From: an uncultured Granulosicoccaceae bacterium
GTDB taxonomy: Bacteria > Pseudomonadota > Gammaproteobacteria > Granulosicoccales > Granulosicoccaceae
Length of the DNA: 48,887 nt
Assembly (NCBI GenBank): GCA_937981955.1
Contig: CALJNA010000042.1
Location: 1-48,887 of the forward strand
Reading direction: 5' to 3'
Position numbers and translations under genes: made by a program. The notes beneath the pieces are model-generated. The model saw only the letters and a program-made list of their open reading frames with translations. It did no database searches and was not told the origin of the DNA. Positions 17,883 through 27,981 of the stretch are shown here, in pieces (the first letter of the stretch is position 1; each line of letters starts with the position of its first letter).

Positions 17883-20800
17883 ATGTTGGGACAAACTAAA
17901 GTGCGAAAACTTGCAACGGCTGCGGCCGTCAGTTTGGTGTTGGCTTCCGGTGGTGTCAGGGCATTAGGCCTTGGGGACATCGAAATGCGTTCAGCATTGA
18001 ATCAGCCAATGAATGCGGAAATCCGACTTACGTCAGTCGCACCCGGTGAAGCCGATGGCATGATCGTCAAATTGGCGTCACCTGATGCGTTTGCGCGTGC
18101 AGGCATTGAGCGGACAACTGCGCTAACCGATCTGCGCTTTTCGGTCGATCAAGGCGGAGGTACGCCGGTTATTCGAATCTCTAGCAGCCGACCGGTTGTT
18201 GAGCCGTTTCTAAATTTTCTATTGGAAGTCGATTGGCCGTCTGGCCGAATGGTACGTGAGTACACCGTGCTGCTCGACCCACCTGTATTCATGACTCCCA
18301 GTGCCAGTGCAACCGCACCAACTGAACAGCCGGCTATTTTGCAACGCACCGACTCTTCTTTGATCGCTCCTGCTCCCATTGAACGCGAGACCGTTGCCAG
18401 TGACGGGTTCGAAGTCGAGATAGTTGGTTCAGCAGTAGAAATTGCAGATAACGCTGTGCTGCCATCTGATGGCGGTGAAGTGGTTTCGCTTGACGGTCTC
18501 GGTGGTGTCGATGTCGGCAGTACCGCACCCACGATTAGCAGTTCTGCGTTTGAAACGGTTGAAGTCATTGGTGACTCATCGTCGGTATCGCTGGATTCAC
18601 TTGCCGATCAGGGCGGTGAAGTTGTTGTGCTCAGTGATCTTGAACAAGCCAATCCGGACGCGAGTGTTCAGTTTCAAAATGAGCAGGTTGCCGCATCCGA
18701 TTTCGATTTCAATGTAGAGATCGTTGGTTCGTCAGAAGAAGTTTCCGATACGTTTGTTGCGGATGGCCAAGTCATTAGTGGCGGTTCTTCCGATATTGTC
18801 TCGCTCGAATCTCTCGGAGAAGAAGTATCGATTGGCAGTGGCGGTGGAGAAGTTACCGTTCAACGCGGCGATACACTTGCGCAGATCGCCCGGCAAAACG
18901 CGGTAGACGGTGTATCAGCACAACAGATGATGATCGCTCTGTTAAACGCAAACCAGAGTGCGTTTATCAATGGCAACGTCAACCTTGTGAAGGCCGGCGC
19001 GATTCTTCGCATTCCCGATAGCAGTGAACTTACACAGTTAACTCAGGCACAAGCCGTTGCCCAGATGAACGAACAGAATCAACTGTGGCGCGAGTATCGT
19101 GACAACATTCGTGGTACCTCCGGCACACGTGTTGCGGCGAACAGCCCGGCGGCAGAAGAGCAGCCCGCGGCGAATACGGAAGAAGCGAAAACAGAGTTAA
19201 GTGCAGCGGCTCAACGCATACTTGAAGCAGCCAAGAACGAAGCGCTTAACCGTAAAGAACTGAACATTGTCGCTGCAAATGAGCCTACTACTACTGCTGC
19301 CAGCGCAACGGCTGATAATAGTGAAGGCAGCGCTGATGCGCAGTTGGGTGAAATCAACAAAAAGCTTCAGCTGGCGAAAGAAGAGCTGGCATCAGCTCGT
19401 CTGGAAGCCTCCGATTTAGGTGAGCAGTCCGATGAGTTGCAAAGCACATCTGAAAATATGGAGTCGCTGGTTGGCATTCGTCAACAGGAAGTGGCGCGCC
19501 TGCAAGAGCAGCTAAAGCAAGCTTCAGCTGCTGATACAGATGCCGAAGGCAGCCTGGTGGACGGTGCGACTGGTTTAGTCGATAACGCCGGAAGTGTCGT
19601 AGATAACGCCGCCAATGCGGTGACCAATACTGCCGGTGACGCAACCGATGCCGCGCGAAATGCGTTATCGAATGCTGGAGAAAAGTTACCTGAAGTAGAA
19701 CTGGTTGAGCCAGAAGCGCCAGAAGCGCAGATCGCACCACCGGTTAAACAAACACCGTGGTACACCGATTTACTGCAAAAATATGGCAAGTGGCTGGTGA
19801 TTGGTATCGGTGCTTTATGTGCATTGGGTGCCGGACTGCTTCTGTTGGGTAAACGTCGAAAGAAAGATGATGACATGCTCGACTATGGCGAGGACGTCGA
19901 ATTCTTTGATGATGAAGACGATAGTGTGGATCTTCACGTTGAGAATGAATTTGGTGAAGTTAAAGATGCACCGGGTGTTGGCTCAGCGGTAGCAACCGGT
20001 GTGGCCGGTGCCGCAGCAGTTGGTGGGGCAGCAGCTGCCGTGCGCGCCAACGCTGACGACGGCGACACAGACCAAACTGTCGATATGCAAGCTGGTTCGA
20101 TCGATGAATCAAACGTACAAGATAACCTTGACCCTGATGACACAATTTCAGAAGTTGATGTGTATCTGGCCTACGGCCTGCACGGTCAAGCGGAAGAATT
20201 GTTAGGCAAAGCTATCGAGCGCGATCCGAACAATCCTGAATACGCGTTGAAGTTGTTGCAGACACAGCATGCTCAGGGTAACGGCGATGCATTTTCTGCC
20301 GGTGCAGAAAGCTACCATGAACGTTTTGGTGGTGATAATGCTCCCGATTGGGCATCGGTTTGTGAAATGGGGTATGACCTTCAGCCAAACAACATATTGT
20401 TCGCAAGCAACGCTACCTCTGTAGAGAGTGTCGGTAGAGGTGATTTTGATGCACCCAAGCTTGACGACAATGATTTCATGTCCGATCACAGTGAGGAAGT
20501 TGCTGGAAGTGTGAGCCGTGACTTTGGTGATGCATCCTCCGGTGCTGATGAATCAAATCTGATGGACCAGAGCCTTGACCCGGCTTTCGCTTTCGACGAA
20601 ACCGATCTGGAAGCAACAGGCGATTTCTCACAGATTGCTGACGAGATTGCCAGTGAAGAAGTGAACGTCGGTAGCGATTCGCTGGTTGATGATACTTCGC
20701 TCGATTTCCCTGATTTCGATGCAGGCGACAAAGTCGGTGATATCGCTGATGCTGGCAAAGACAAACTCGTTGATGCTGGTTCCGCACTAAAAGGCGGTAT

Positions 20801-21284
20801 TGGTGCGGTTGCCGCAGGTGGCGCAGCTGTTGCGGGTGGACTCGGTGCAAAAGCAGCCTCGGCCAAAGATGCTGGCGCAGACATGTTCGATGATGCACTA
20901 AGCTTCGATGATCTCGATGTCGGTGGTGCTGCCAATGACGGTGTACAGGAATTGGCTCAAAGTTCAGTTGCAGAAGACCTGACGCTCGATCTTGATCAGC
21001 TCTCTGGTGATATGGATTTGGATACAACTGACTTGCTTGACGAAACTTCGGCCTCTGTCGATAGTCTCGAAATGCCGGACCTGACCAGTGACAATGAACT
21101 GATTAACGAAAATGTCGTTGGTCTGGACAGTTCAGACGAAATGGACACCATGATGGATTTGGCCAAAGCCTACATTGACATGGGTGATAAAGATTCTGCC
21201 AGCAGTGCGCTGGGTGAAATCGTGAAAAGTGGCAACCCGGCACAGGTATCAGAAGCCGAAACTTTGCTTCGCAAGATTTCCTAG
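17883..21284 (+). CDS. fimV: FimV-type peptidoglycan-binding inner membrane hub protein
   Basis: An 1133-residue FimV protein, a polar organiser for type IV pili and twitching motility. Residues 1-30 are a signal/anchor, about 28-135 the conserved FimV N-terminal domain, and about 323-381 a LysM peptidoglycan-binding domain (V-Q-R-G-D-T-L). A coiled-coil-prone region around 480-545 precedes one membrane helix at about 637-659, followed by a long acidic cytoplasmic part and a TPR-like FimV C-terminal domain (A-K-A-Y-I-D-M-G-D). Three imperfect repeats begin near residues 176, 223 and 276, and Ala/Gly-rich segments break up the acidic tail. Position between asd and truA is conserved. A strong terminator follows. 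Confidence 0.93.
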   Translation: MLGQTKVRKLATAAAVSLVLASGGVRALGLGDIEMRSALNQPMNAEIRLTSVAPGEADGMIVKLASPDAFARAGIERTTALTDLRFSVDQGGGTPVIRISSSRPVVEPFLNFLLEVDWPSGRMVREYTVLLDPPVFMTPSASATAPTEQPAILQRTDSSLIAPAPIERETVASDGFEVEIVGSAVEIADNAVLPSDGGEVVSLDGLGGVDVGSTAPTISSSAFETVEVIGDSSSVSLDSLADQGGEVVVLSDLEQANPDASVQFQNEQVAASDFDFNVEIVGSSEEVSDTFVADGQVISGGSSDIVSLESLGEEVSIGSGGGEVTVQRGDTLAQIARQNAVDGVSAQQMMIALLNANQSAFINGNVNLVKAGAILRIPDSSELTQLTQAQAVAQMNEQNQLWREYRDNIRGTSGTRVAANSPAAEEQPAANTEEAKTELSAAAQRILEAAKNEALNRKELNIVAANEPTTTAASATADNSEGSADAQLGEINKKLQLAKEELASARLEASDLGEQSDELQSTSENMESLVGIRQQEVARLQEQLKQASAADTDAEGSLVDGATGLVDNAGSVVDNAANAVTNTAGDATDAARNALSNAGEKLPEVELVEPEAPEAQIAPPVKQTPWYTDLLQKYGKWLVIGIGALCALGAGLLLLGKRRKKDDDMLDYGEDVEFFDDEDDSVDLHVENEFGEVKDAPGVGSAVATGVAGAAAVGGAAAAVRANADDGDTDQTVDMQAGSIDESNVQDNLDPDDTISEVDVYLAYGLHGQAEELLGKAIERDPNNPEYALKLLQTQHAQGNGDAFSAGAESYHERFGGDNAPDWASVCEMGYDLQPNNILFASNATSVESVGRGDFDAPKLDDNDFMSDHSEEVAGSVSRDFGDASSGADESNLMDQSLDPAFAFDETDLEATGDFSQIADEIASEEVNVGSDSLVDDTSLDFPDFDAGDKVGDIADAGKDKLVDAGSALKGGIGAVAAGGAAVAGGLGAKAASAKDAGADMFDDALSFDDLDVGGAANDGVQELAQSSVAEDLTLDLDQLSGDMDLDTTDLLDETSASVDSLEMPDLTSDNELINENVVGLDSSDEMDTMMDLAKAYIDMGDKDSASSALGEIVKSGNPAQVSEAETLLRKIS

Positions 21285-21301
21285 AATCTGTGCCGGAGCA
21301 G

Positions 21302-21317
21302 ACAACCTCCGGGTTGT
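21302..21317 (+). terminator. Small hairpin after fimV
   Basis: ACAACC-TCCG-GGTTGT forms a six-base-pair stem closed by a four-base loop 18 bases after the fimV stop, followed by a short T-rich run. It probably assists the stronger terminator just downstream. Confidence 0.45.
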
Positions 21318-21335
21318 TTGTTCGGTTCAAATAGA

Positions 21336-21371
21336 AGCGCTGGTTACTTATTTGTAGCCAGCGCTTTTTTT
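21336..21371 (+). terminator. Rho-independent terminator of fimV
   Basis: A 12-base-pair stem with one G-T wobble (21336-21347 paired with 21354-21365, GC-rich at the base: AGCGCTGG/CCAGCGCT) encloses a six-base loop and is followed by seven T residues. This is a textbook intrinsic terminator and separates fimV from truA, so truA must have its own promoter within 21372-21430. Confidence 0.92.
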
Positions 21372-21430
21372 ATGCCTGACATTTTTGTATAACTGAGCCA
21401 GTAAATGATAAACCCATCTGATTCGAAAAA

Positions 21431-22222
21431 ATGAGAATCGCTCTGGCTGTTGAATATAACGGTACTCCATTTTGTGGCTGGCAGATTCAACCACATTGTC
21501 ATTCAGTGCAGGCCGAGCTTGAACAGGCCTTAACACGTATTGCCGATGAGCCGATCAACGTCAGTTGTTCCGGACGCACTGATACAGGTGTTCATGGCAT
21601 CGCTCAGGTCGTGCACTTTGATACCAGTGCAATTCGACCATTACGTGCGTGGACGTTCGGCACCAACACGCATTTGAATGAACACGTCGCAGTTCACTGG
21701 GCCGGCGAGGTGAGTGGGGATTTTCACGCGCGATTCAAGGCGCTGAATCGGAGCTATCAATACCGCATTTTAAATCGGGGTACTCGTTCGGGTTTGTATT
21801 CGGACAAACTCAGTTGGGTTAATCAATCACTCGACGTCGATGCAATGCATACAGCCGCGCAACAACTGCTCGGCGTACACGACTTTTCAGCCTTTCGTTC
21901 AGCTGATTGTCAGGCCAAACATGCGGTTCGTGATCTTCAACAACTCGACGTAAAAAGACACGGTCAGTTGATCAGCATCGATGTCAGAGCGAATGGGTTC
22001 CTGCACAACATGGTGCGCATATTGTCTGGGTGTCTTATTAAAATTGGTAAACATGAAGCCGACGCTGCCTGGCTTTTGGATGTGCTTGAACAACGGGATC
22101 GAACGCGTGCTGGAATGACTGCACCGGCGCAGGGTTTGTATTTTGTTCAGCCAGCATACCCGTCTGAGTTCTCCATTCCCGATTTCCAGCAGCTGGCCAG
22201 CATTCCTGGTTACAGCCTTTAG
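21431..22222 (+). CDS. truA: tRNA pseudouridine(38-40) synthase
   Basis: A 263-residue TruA enzyme that makes pseudouridine at positions 38-40 of the tRNA anticodon stem-loop. The catalytic aspartate is Asp51 in C-S-G-R-T-D-T-G-V-H-G. The opening R-I-A-L-A-V-E-Y-N-G-T-x-F-x-G-W-Q and the later F-L-H-N-M-V-R motif are family hallmarks. Length fits. It starts 60 bases after the fimV terminator and is followed by trpF after 32 bases, the usual order in this group. Confidence 0.96.
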   Translation: MRIALAVEYNGTPFCGWQIQPHCHSVQAELEQALTRIADEPINVSCSGRTDTGVHGIAQVVHFDTSAIRPLRAWTFGTNTHLNEHVAVHWAGEVSGDFHARFKALNRSYQYRILNRGTRSGLYSDKLSWVNQSLDVDAMHTAAQQLLGVHDFSAFRSADCQAKHAVRDLQQLDVKRHGQLISIDVRANGFLHNMVRILSGCLIKIGKHEADAAWLLDVLEQRDRTRAGMTAPAQGLYFVQPAYPSEFSIPDFQQLASIPGYSL

Positions 22223-22254
22223 CAGCACATTTTCTGGTATGGTCAGCCACTACC

Positions 22255-22893
22255 ATGACACATCGAACTCGCGTAAAAATATGCGGTATCACCCGCACTG
22301 AAGATGCCTTGATTTCTGAGCAGCTGGGTGCTGATGCGCTCGGCTTTGTATTTTGTAAAGCCAGCAAACGATACATAGAACCGGAAAAAGCGAAACACAT
22401 CAGTGATCAGGTGGCGCCTTTCATTGTTCGAGTCGGGTTGTTTCTTGATGCGTCCGAGAGCGAGATTGAACACGCATTAACGACCATGCCTGGTTTGCTG
22501 CCGCAATTTCACGGGCAGGAAACACCCGCGCAGTGTGAGCGTTATGGCATCCCATATTTGAAAGCCATTGGACTAGGAGCGGGCATGCCGCCTCTGGAAA
22601 CACTTCGGGCGTATCAGAACGCGGCTGCGTTTTTATTCGATTCGAACGAACCCGGGCAGCTTGGTGGAACCGGGCACGCATTTGACTGGAAAACACTCGA
22701 TCAGAATGTCGGCAAGCCGGTGATTCTTGCAGGTGGTCTGAATGTGGAGAATATTGGCCGTGCCATTGAACAAATCAAACCGTATTCTGTCGACGTCAGT
22801 TCCGGGGTTGAGTCGGCCAAAGGCATTAAAGATCATGAAAAGTTGCGTTCTTTCATGGCTGCAATCTTCCAAACAGACGCTCAGACCGTCTGA
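22255..22893 (+). CDS. trpF: Phosphoribosylanthranilate isomerase
   Basis: A 212-residue TIM-barrel enzyme of tryptophan synthesis, performing the Amadori rearrangement of phosphoribosylanthranilate. The general-base cysteine is Cys10 in K-I-C-G-I-T-R and the acid is the aspartate in F-L-F-D-S-N-E; the phosphate-binding L-A-G-G-L and V-D-V-S-S-G-V-E motifs are at the C-terminal end. Its place between truA and accD is normal for pseudomonad-like genomes, where trpF is separate from other trp genes. trpA and trpB, often next to it, are absent here. Confidence 0.95.
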   Translation: MTHRTRVKICGITRTEDALISEQLGADALGFVFCKASKRYIEPEKAKHISDQVAPFIVRVGLFLDASESEIEHALTTMPGLLPQFHGQETPAQCERYGIPYLKAIGLGAGMPPLETLRAYQNAAAFLFDSNEPGQLGGTGHAFDWKTLDQNVGKPVILAGGLNVENIGRAIEQIKPYSVDVSSGVESAKGIKDHEKLRSFMAAIFQTDAQTV

Positions 22894-22971
22894 ACACCTC
22901 TAAACGGTGAGCGCCAGGTGCGGCTCGGTGTATCATAGAGCCCATCAGACAAACATCTGAACTTTAGAAAC

Positions 22972-23013
22972 CTTAAGATCGGGCTAACAAATCTTAAGAT
23001 TGATCTAACCAAG
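22972..23013 (+). repeat. 21-base tandem repeat upstream of accD
   Basis: Two adjacent 21-base units (22972-22992 and 22993-23013) share CTTAAGAT and CTAAC at identical spacing and match at about 16 of 21 positions. The unit equals two helical turns, and the second copy ends about 15 bases before the accD start, next to the A/G-rich ribosome binding site. CTTAAG is itself a palindrome. Confidence 0.6.
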
Positions 23014-23027
23014 AGAAAGCGCCACTT

Positions 23028-23978
23028 GTGAGCGAAGAAGACAAGAAAGACAAAAAACCCGGGGCCGTCGCAGGCCGACTCAGCTGGTTCGAGAAACTGA
23101 TTCCGGCACGCATTGTTCGAAATGAAGATAAAGGCAATGTTCCCGAAGGGTTGTGGGTTAAGTGCGATAACTGCGCAAACGTGCTTTACCGCGCCGAACT
23201 GGAACGCGCTCAGGATGTGTGCATCAAATGCTCTCACCACATGCGCATATCGGCACGCGTCAGGCTTGATCGTTTGCTCGATGCCGATGATCGAACCGAA
23301 ATCGGCGATACTATCGAACCGATAGATATTCTGAAATTTAAGGACAGTAAACGCTACAAAGATCGCTTATCACAAAAGCAAAAAGACACCGGCGAAAAAG
23401 ATGCACTGCTTGTAATGCGGGGTACCATCCACGGCAACCCGGTTGTTGTAGCCTGCTTCGATTTTAATTTTATGGGTGGCTCCATGGGGTCGGTGGTTGG
23501 GGAACGCTTCTCTCGTGCATGTGATCGTGCGCTGGAAGAAGATATTCCATTGGTCTGCTTCAGTGCCAGTGGCGGCGCCCGAATGCAGGAAGCCTTGTTT
23601 TCATTATTTCAGATGGGTAAAACCAGTGCCATGCTGGCAAAACTATCGAATCGTAAAATTCCGTTTATATCAGTACTGACCGATCCGACCATGGGTGGCG
23701 TATCGGCTAGCCTGGCTATGCTTGGCGATGTCATCATTGCAGAACCGGGTGCAGAAATTGGTTTCGCTGGTCGTGTGGTGATTGAACAGACCGTGCGCGA
23801 AAATTTGCCTGAAGGTTTTCAGAAGAGTGAATTTTTGCTTGAACACGGCGCCATCGATATGATCGTTGATCGTCGCAACATGCGCGACAAGCTCGCTGGT
23901 CTGCTTGCCAAGCTGTGTGATCTGCCACCCATTGTTATTCCAGAATCAAAAGCCGGCGAAGCGTTGGCTCCTGAATAG
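23028..23978 (+). CDS. accD: Acetyl-CoA carboxylase carboxyltransferase, beta subunit
   Basis: A 316-residue subunit of the carboxyltransferase that makes malonyl-CoA for fatty acid synthesis, acting with AccA. An N-terminal zinc ribbon has Cys46, Cys49, Cys65 and Cys68. The crotonase-like carboxyltransferase core follows, with [11 protein letters not shown], the oxyanion-type [10 protein letters not shown] block and the P-T-M-G-G-V-S-A-S segment. The start is GTG, behind an AAGAGAAAG ribosome binding site. A tandem repeat directly upstream may be regulatory. Confidence 0.96.
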   Translation: MSEEDKKDKKPGAVAGRLSWFEKLIPARIVRNEDKGNVPEGLWVKCDNCANVLYRAELERAQDVCIKCSHHMRISARVRLDRLLDADDRTEIGDTIEPIDILKFKDSKRYKDRLSQKQKDTGEKDALLVMRGTIHGNPVVVACFDFNFMGGSMGSVVGERFSRACDRALEEDIPLVCFSASGGARMQEALFSLFQMGKTSAMLAKLSNRKIPFISVLTDPTMGGVSASLAMLGDVIIAEPGAEIGFAGRVVIEQTVRENLPEGFQKSEFLLEHGAIDMIVDRRNMRDKLAGLLAKLCDLPPIVIPESKAGEALAPE

Positions 23979-23989
23979 GTGTTCAGCAC

Positions 23990-25252
23990 ATGAGTGTGCC
24001 TTTGCCCAGTGATAGTCTGGCAGATTGGCTGGCCTGGCTTGAACATCTGCATCCAAGTGAAATCGATATGGGCTTGCACCGGGTGGGGCAGGTTGCTGAT
24101 AGGCTGGGCGTACGTCCTGCTCGCATGCCGGTCATTCTGGTAGGTGGCACGAATGGCAAAGGCTCAACCGTTGCACTGCTATCTGCAATCTATCACAGCG
24201 CCGGATATCGCATAGGCGCTTACACCAGTCCGCACATTGATTCATTCAACGAACGCATGTGCATTAATGAAAGACCGCTCGAAGATCAGCACATTGTGGA
24301 TGCGCTGCACACCATTGAATCAGCGCGCGAACCCGAAACCCTGACGTATTTTGAATATACTACTCTGGCAGCAATGATTGCTTTCGAGCGCGCCGAGTGT
24401 GATGTCGTGGTGCTTGAAGTGGGTCTTGGGGGTCGGCTGGATGCGACCAATATCTGGGATTCTGACTGTGCCATCCTGACCAGCATCGCGCTTGATCATC
24501 AGGAATATCTGGGCAACACAATCGAAGCTATTGCTGCAGAGAAAGTGGCGATAGGTCGCCCGGACAAACCTCTGGTGGTCGGCGAGCCGCACCCACCCGC
24601 ATCCATGCTCGATTTTGCAAAACAACAGGGCATGAATCTGATACAGATCGATGATGATGCTTTGCCGCATTCAGCTTTGGCAGGTGATCACCAACGTCGG
24701 AATGCTGCTTGCGCTATTGAGGCGGTTAAGGTTTTGCAGGCGTTACTGCCGGTAGAACAGAAACACATACAATCGGGGCTGGAGAACGTCCATGTGGCTG
24801 GACGATTCGAGCGCATTAACTATAACCAACAGTTGGTTGTGCTCGATGTTGCGCACAATCCCGCAGCGGCGGTTACGGTGCGTGAGACGCTGCTTAGTCA
24901 CTACCCGGACTACCGTGTACTGGCCGTATTTGCTGCGTTAAAAGATAAAGATATTGTCGGAATCGTGTCGGCGCTGGCGCCGGTCGTTTCAAGCTGGTAC
25001 TGTGCCGAGCTTCCCGTTCCCCGAGCAACTCCGTTGGCAACGATGGTTCATCAGGTGAAGCAAAATCAGGATTCACCCGTGCAGGGTTTCGACTCTGTCG
25101 ATAAGGCGTGGCAGGCAGCACTCAAGGATGCGCTGAACACCAACGCGGTTGAACAACCGACGCTGATTCTGGTCGCTGGCTCTTTCTATACATTGCAGCA
25201 CCTGCGGGATCTGGTCACGGCTGATGATACGGATTCGGGTATTCCGCAATGA
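23990..25252 (+). CDS. folC: Dihydrofolate synthase / folylpolyglutamate synthase
   Basis: A 420-residue Mur-ligase-related enzyme that adds glutamate to dihydropteroate and extends folate polyglutamate tails. The ATP-binding P-loop is G-G-T-N-G-K-G-S-T near residues 51-59, followed by the Y-T-S-P-H substrate motif, E-V-G-L-G-G-R-L-D-A-T-N, and D-V-A-H-N-P in the C-terminal domain. Length fits the bifunctional form. The stop overlaps the next start by four bases (ATGA), coupling it to the SPOR protein, as in the accD-folC-dedD order of Escherichia coli. Confidence 0.95.
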   Translation: MSVPLPSDSLADWLAWLEHLHPSEIDMGLHRVGQVADRLGVRPARMPVILVGGTNGKGSTVALLSAIYHSAGYRIGAYTSPHIDSFNERMCINERPLEDQHIVDALHTIESAREPETLTYFEYTTLAAMIAFERAECDVVVLEVGLGGRLDATNIWDSDCAILTSIALDHQEYLGNTIEAIAAEKVAIGRPDKPLVVGEPHPPASMLDFAKQQGMNLIQIDDDALPHSALAGDHQRRNAACAIEAVKVLQALLPVEQKHIQSGLENVHVAGRFERINYNQQLVVLDVAHNPAAAVTVRETLLSHYPDYRVLAVFAALKDKDIVGIVSALAPVVSSWYCAELPVPRATPLATMVHQVKQNQDSPVQGFDSVDKAWQAALKDALNTNAVEQPTLILVAGSFYTLQHLRDLVTADDTDSGIPQ

Positions 25253-25884
25253 GTGCGGCTGACCCACTCGATGAGCAGAAAGCCATTCGCCTGCGCCAGC
25301 GATTGTGGGGCGCAGCTGTGCTTATCGCATTGTTGGTCATTTTTTTACCACTTTTGCTCGACGGTGCCGGTAGCGAAAGCCAGTATCGACGTGTTGAGCG
25401 TCTTCGGGCCGAACCACCACGCGTTATCGACGCAGAAGGGGTTCTGGAACCGGCGGAACCAGTGATCAGTCGGTCGATCGACAGCGAAAGGGTGCAGCCA
25501 ACCGCTACGGAGGCGGGTGATAATGAGGTGTTGGTGGGAAAAACGGTGATCGCGCCAAGCGAGACTTCCAGTTTGGCTGTTCAGCCTCGCAATCCCGTTA
25601 TAGAGCCGTCTCCACAGGTCGAGCCGTTGGTAAAACAGAGCGCTGAACCGCTGAAAGCCTGGGTTGTGCAGGCTGGCAGCTTTGGAGACGAGGCCAACGC
25701 GCTGGCTGTTCGGGATAAGTTGCGCCGCGCAGGATTTCCATCTTTTGTAACGCCAACCGACTCAGCCACGCCGTTGTATCGTGTCAGAGTCGGACCGATG
25801 ATTAATTTGCAGCAAGCCGAGATTAATCGGGACAAAGTTATGCAGCTTTTGAGCAGAGAAGCCATTGTGGTCAGCTATCCTTAA
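25249..25884 (+). CDS. dedD: SPOR-domain membrane protein, DedD-like
   Basis: A 211-residue bitopic protein: a short cytoplasmic N-terminus rich in charged residues, one membrane helix at about residues 22-41, a Pro/Glu-rich periplasmic linker, and a C-terminal SPOR domain (about 137-210) beginning W-V-V-Q-A-G-S-F. SPOR domains bind septal peptidoglycan lacking stem peptides; DedD supports constriction during division. Overlap with folC and position before cvpA-purF match DedD of enterics. The sequence is short of the conserved extra features of FtsN, so DedD is the better name. Confidence 0.85.
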   Translation: MSAADPLDEQKAIRLRQRLWGAAVLIALLVIFLPLLLDGAGSESQYRRVERLRAEPPRVIDAEGVLEPAEPVISRSIDSERVQPTATEAGDNEVLVGKTVIAPSETSSLAVQPRNPVIEPSPQVEPLVKQSAEPLKAWVVQAGSFGDEANALAVRDKLRRAGFPSFVTPTDSATPLYRVRVGPMINLQQAEINRDKVMQLLSREAIVVSYP

Positions 25885-25940
25885 TAGATTGAACCTGTTT
25901 GATAGAATGCCGCCACGCCGCGTGCGTGTCAGGAGGGCTC

Positions 25941-26453
25941 GTGTTTTCTGGTATTGACGTACTAATTTTGCTGTTGATCGCGGTTTCGGTGGCAATCAGC
26001 GTAATCCGTGGTTTTTTCAAAGAGGCGGTCAGTCTGGCCACCTGGCTTGCAGCGGTGTTGATTACGCTGATGTTTACATCCCGGTTCGCCTCCCTGTTGC
26101 CGCGCGATACAATAGAAAGTCCACAGGCGAGATACGCGATTAGCGCGTTAATACTTTTTTTCGGCAGTATGATTTTGGGCGGTGTGATTAACTACCTGTT
26201 CCAGAAAATTCTTAATTCAAGTGAAAAGGGTGTGTTGGACATGTGGCTCGGCGTCGGCTTTGGTGCTTTGCGTGGTGTCGTGATAGTCACTCTGCTTGTG
26301 TTAATGTCGAACCTGATTCCGGCGTTCAAAACCGAAGTATGGTGGCGCCAGTCTGCCTTTATTCCTCCAGTACAAAAGGCAGCACAGTTTATTCATGCTC
26401 AACTTCCTCGGGAGTTGGCCAAACATTTTGATTTTTCACCAGCGAGCTCCTGA
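25941..26453 (+). CDS. cvpA: CvpA family membrane protein
   Basis: About 170 residues with four hydrophobic helices, matching CvpA (colicin V production protein), an inner membrane protein needed for colicin V export and envelope stress resistance in enterics. The start is GTG 25941, because AGGAGGG lies four bases before it and the protein then opens [11 protein letters not shown] as usual; an upstream in-frame extension to 25899 lacks these supports. It ends five bases before purF and is cotranscribed with it, as in Escherichia coli. Confidence 0.9.
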   Translation: MFSGIDVLILLLIAVSVAISVIRGFFKEAVSLATWLAAVLITLMFTSRFASLLPRDTIESPQARYAISALILFFGSMILGGVINYLFQKILNSSEKGVLDMWLGVGFGALRGVVIVTLLVLMSNLIPAFKTEVWWRQSAFIPPVQKAAQFIHAQLPRELAKHFDFSPASS

Positions 26454-26458
26454 CAGGC

Positions 26459-27958
26459 ATGTGCGGTATTCTCGGAATAGTAGGGGTCGAGCCAGTAAAT
26501 CACCGACTCTATGATGGGCTGACACTGCTGCAACATCGCGGTCAGGACGCGGCGGGTATTGCCACCAGTCACAATGGTCGGCTGGTGCTCAGAAAAGCAG
26601 CCGGGTTCGTGCGAGATGTGTTTAGCAACGAACACATGGTCCGTCTGGAAGGCACGATGGGTGTGGGTCACGTTCGATACCCCACAGCCGGTTCCTCGGC
26701 TGCGGCCGAAGCACAACCGTTTTACGTTAATTCGCCCTACGGCATAGTTATGGGCCACAACGGTAATCTGACCAACGCGGCACAATTGCAGCGAGAATTG
26801 TTCGAGTCCGATTTACGGCATATCAATACCGGTTCAGATTCTGAAGTCCTGTTGAATGTGTTTGCGCACGAATTGCAGGCGCTAAAACCGGCAAAAAGCA
26901 TCACCCCGGAACAGATTTTTGCCACTGTCACGGCTGTTCACAAACGTTGCAAGGGTGCCTATGCCGTTATCGGCATGCTTGTTGGTCGCGGTGTGTTCGC
27001 GTTTCGAGATCCGTTAGGAATTCGGCCCGCCATGATCGGTGTGCGCCATACCGACGCTGGCAGCGAATATGCAGTGTCATCTGAAAGTGTTGCCTTGCAA
27101 GGCCTTGGTTTTACGCGACTGCGTGACCTGGAACCAGGAGAGGCTGTTTATATTGATGTAGATGGCAAGATGCATACGCGGCAATGCGCAGCGCAAACCA
27201 GTTTGTCGCCCTGTATTTTTGAATATGTTTATCTTGCCCGACCTGACAGCATTATCGATAACGTATCGGTTTATAAGTCTCGCCTGCGTATGGGTGAAAA
27301 ACTGGCGAAGAAAATTTTGCGTGAACGCAGCGATCACGGAATCGATGTGGTTATACCAATACCCGATACCAGCCGCACATCGGCTATGGAAGTGGCGTTT
27401 CATCTTGGCGTGAAATATCGCGAAGGGTTTATCAAGAATCGCTACATTGGGCGTACCTTTATCATGCCCGGTCAGCAATTGCGAAAAAAATCAGTGCGAC
27501 AAAAACTCTCGCCGATTGATCTGGAATTTGCCGGTAAGAACGTTTTACTGGTTGACGACTCTATCGTTCGCGGAACCACGTCAGGACAGATTGTTGAGAT
27601 GGCGCGCGACGCGGGTGCGAAAAAAGTATACATGGCCTCTGCAGCGCCACCGGTGCGTTACCCCAATGTGTACGGCATTGATATGCCGGCTGCCTCTGAA
27701 CTCATTGCGCATAACCGGACTGTGCCTGAGATTCAGGAAGCCATTGGTGCCGACTGGCTTGTATATCAGGATCTTGAAGACTTGATCGAAGCCGTAAGAT
27801 ACGACAAACATCCCATCGAAACGTTTGAATCCTGCTGTTTCAATGGTGAATACATTACCGGTGATGTAGACAGTAGCTATCTGCACACTCTACAGTCAAA
27901 CCGTTCTGATGAAATGAAAAAGCTCAGCGCTGGCGGAGATGATCTTGTCGTACTGTAG
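26459..27958 (+). CDS. purF: Amidophosphoribosyltransferase
   Basis: A 499-residue enzyme of the first committed step of purine synthesis, moving the amide nitrogen of glutamine to PRPP. The N-terminal nucleophile is Cys2 of M-C-G-I-L-G, exposed after loss of the initiator Met. The glutaminase domain spans about 1-230. The phosphoribosyltransferase domain holds the PRPP loop [13 protein letters not shown] near residue 363. Length matches the proteobacterial type without a propeptide. It closes the housekeeping cluster; the next gene, a FIST protein, begins 23 bases later. Confidence 0.97.
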   Translation: MCGILGIVGVEPVNHRLYDGLTLLQHRGQDAAGIATSHNGRLVLRKAAGFVRDVFSNEHMVRLEGTMGVGHVRYPTAGSSAAAEAQPFYVNSPYGIVMGHNGNLTNAAQLQRELFESDLRHINTGSDSEVLLNVFAHELQALKPAKSITPEQIFATVTAVHKRCKGAYAVIGMLVGRGVFAFRDPLGIRPAMIGVRHTDAGSEYAVSSESVALQGLGFTRLRDLEPGEAVYIDVDGKMHTRQCAAQTSLSPCIFEYVYLARPDSIIDNVSVYKSRLRMGEKLAKKILRERSDHGIDVVIPIPDTSRTSAMEVAFHLGVKYREGFIKNRYIGRTFIMPGQQLRKKSVRQKLSPIDLEFAGKNVLLVDDSIVRGTTSGQIVEMARDAGAKKVYMASAAPPVRYPNVYGIDMPAASELIAHNRTVPEIQEAIGADWLVYQDLEDLIEAVRYDKHPIETFESCCFNGEYITGDVDSSYLHTLQSNRSDEMKKLSAGGDDLVVL

Positions 27959-27981
27959 CCTCATGGGTTACGCTTGGGCGC

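Noticed and set aside
20476-21027. Antisense ORFs of 183 and 149 residues within fimV
   Set aside because: They lie wholly opposite the acidic, biased fimV coding sequence. Their His/Arg-rich or Ser/Ala-rich proteins are what such codon bias yields on the other strand, and no domain or ribosome binding site supports them.
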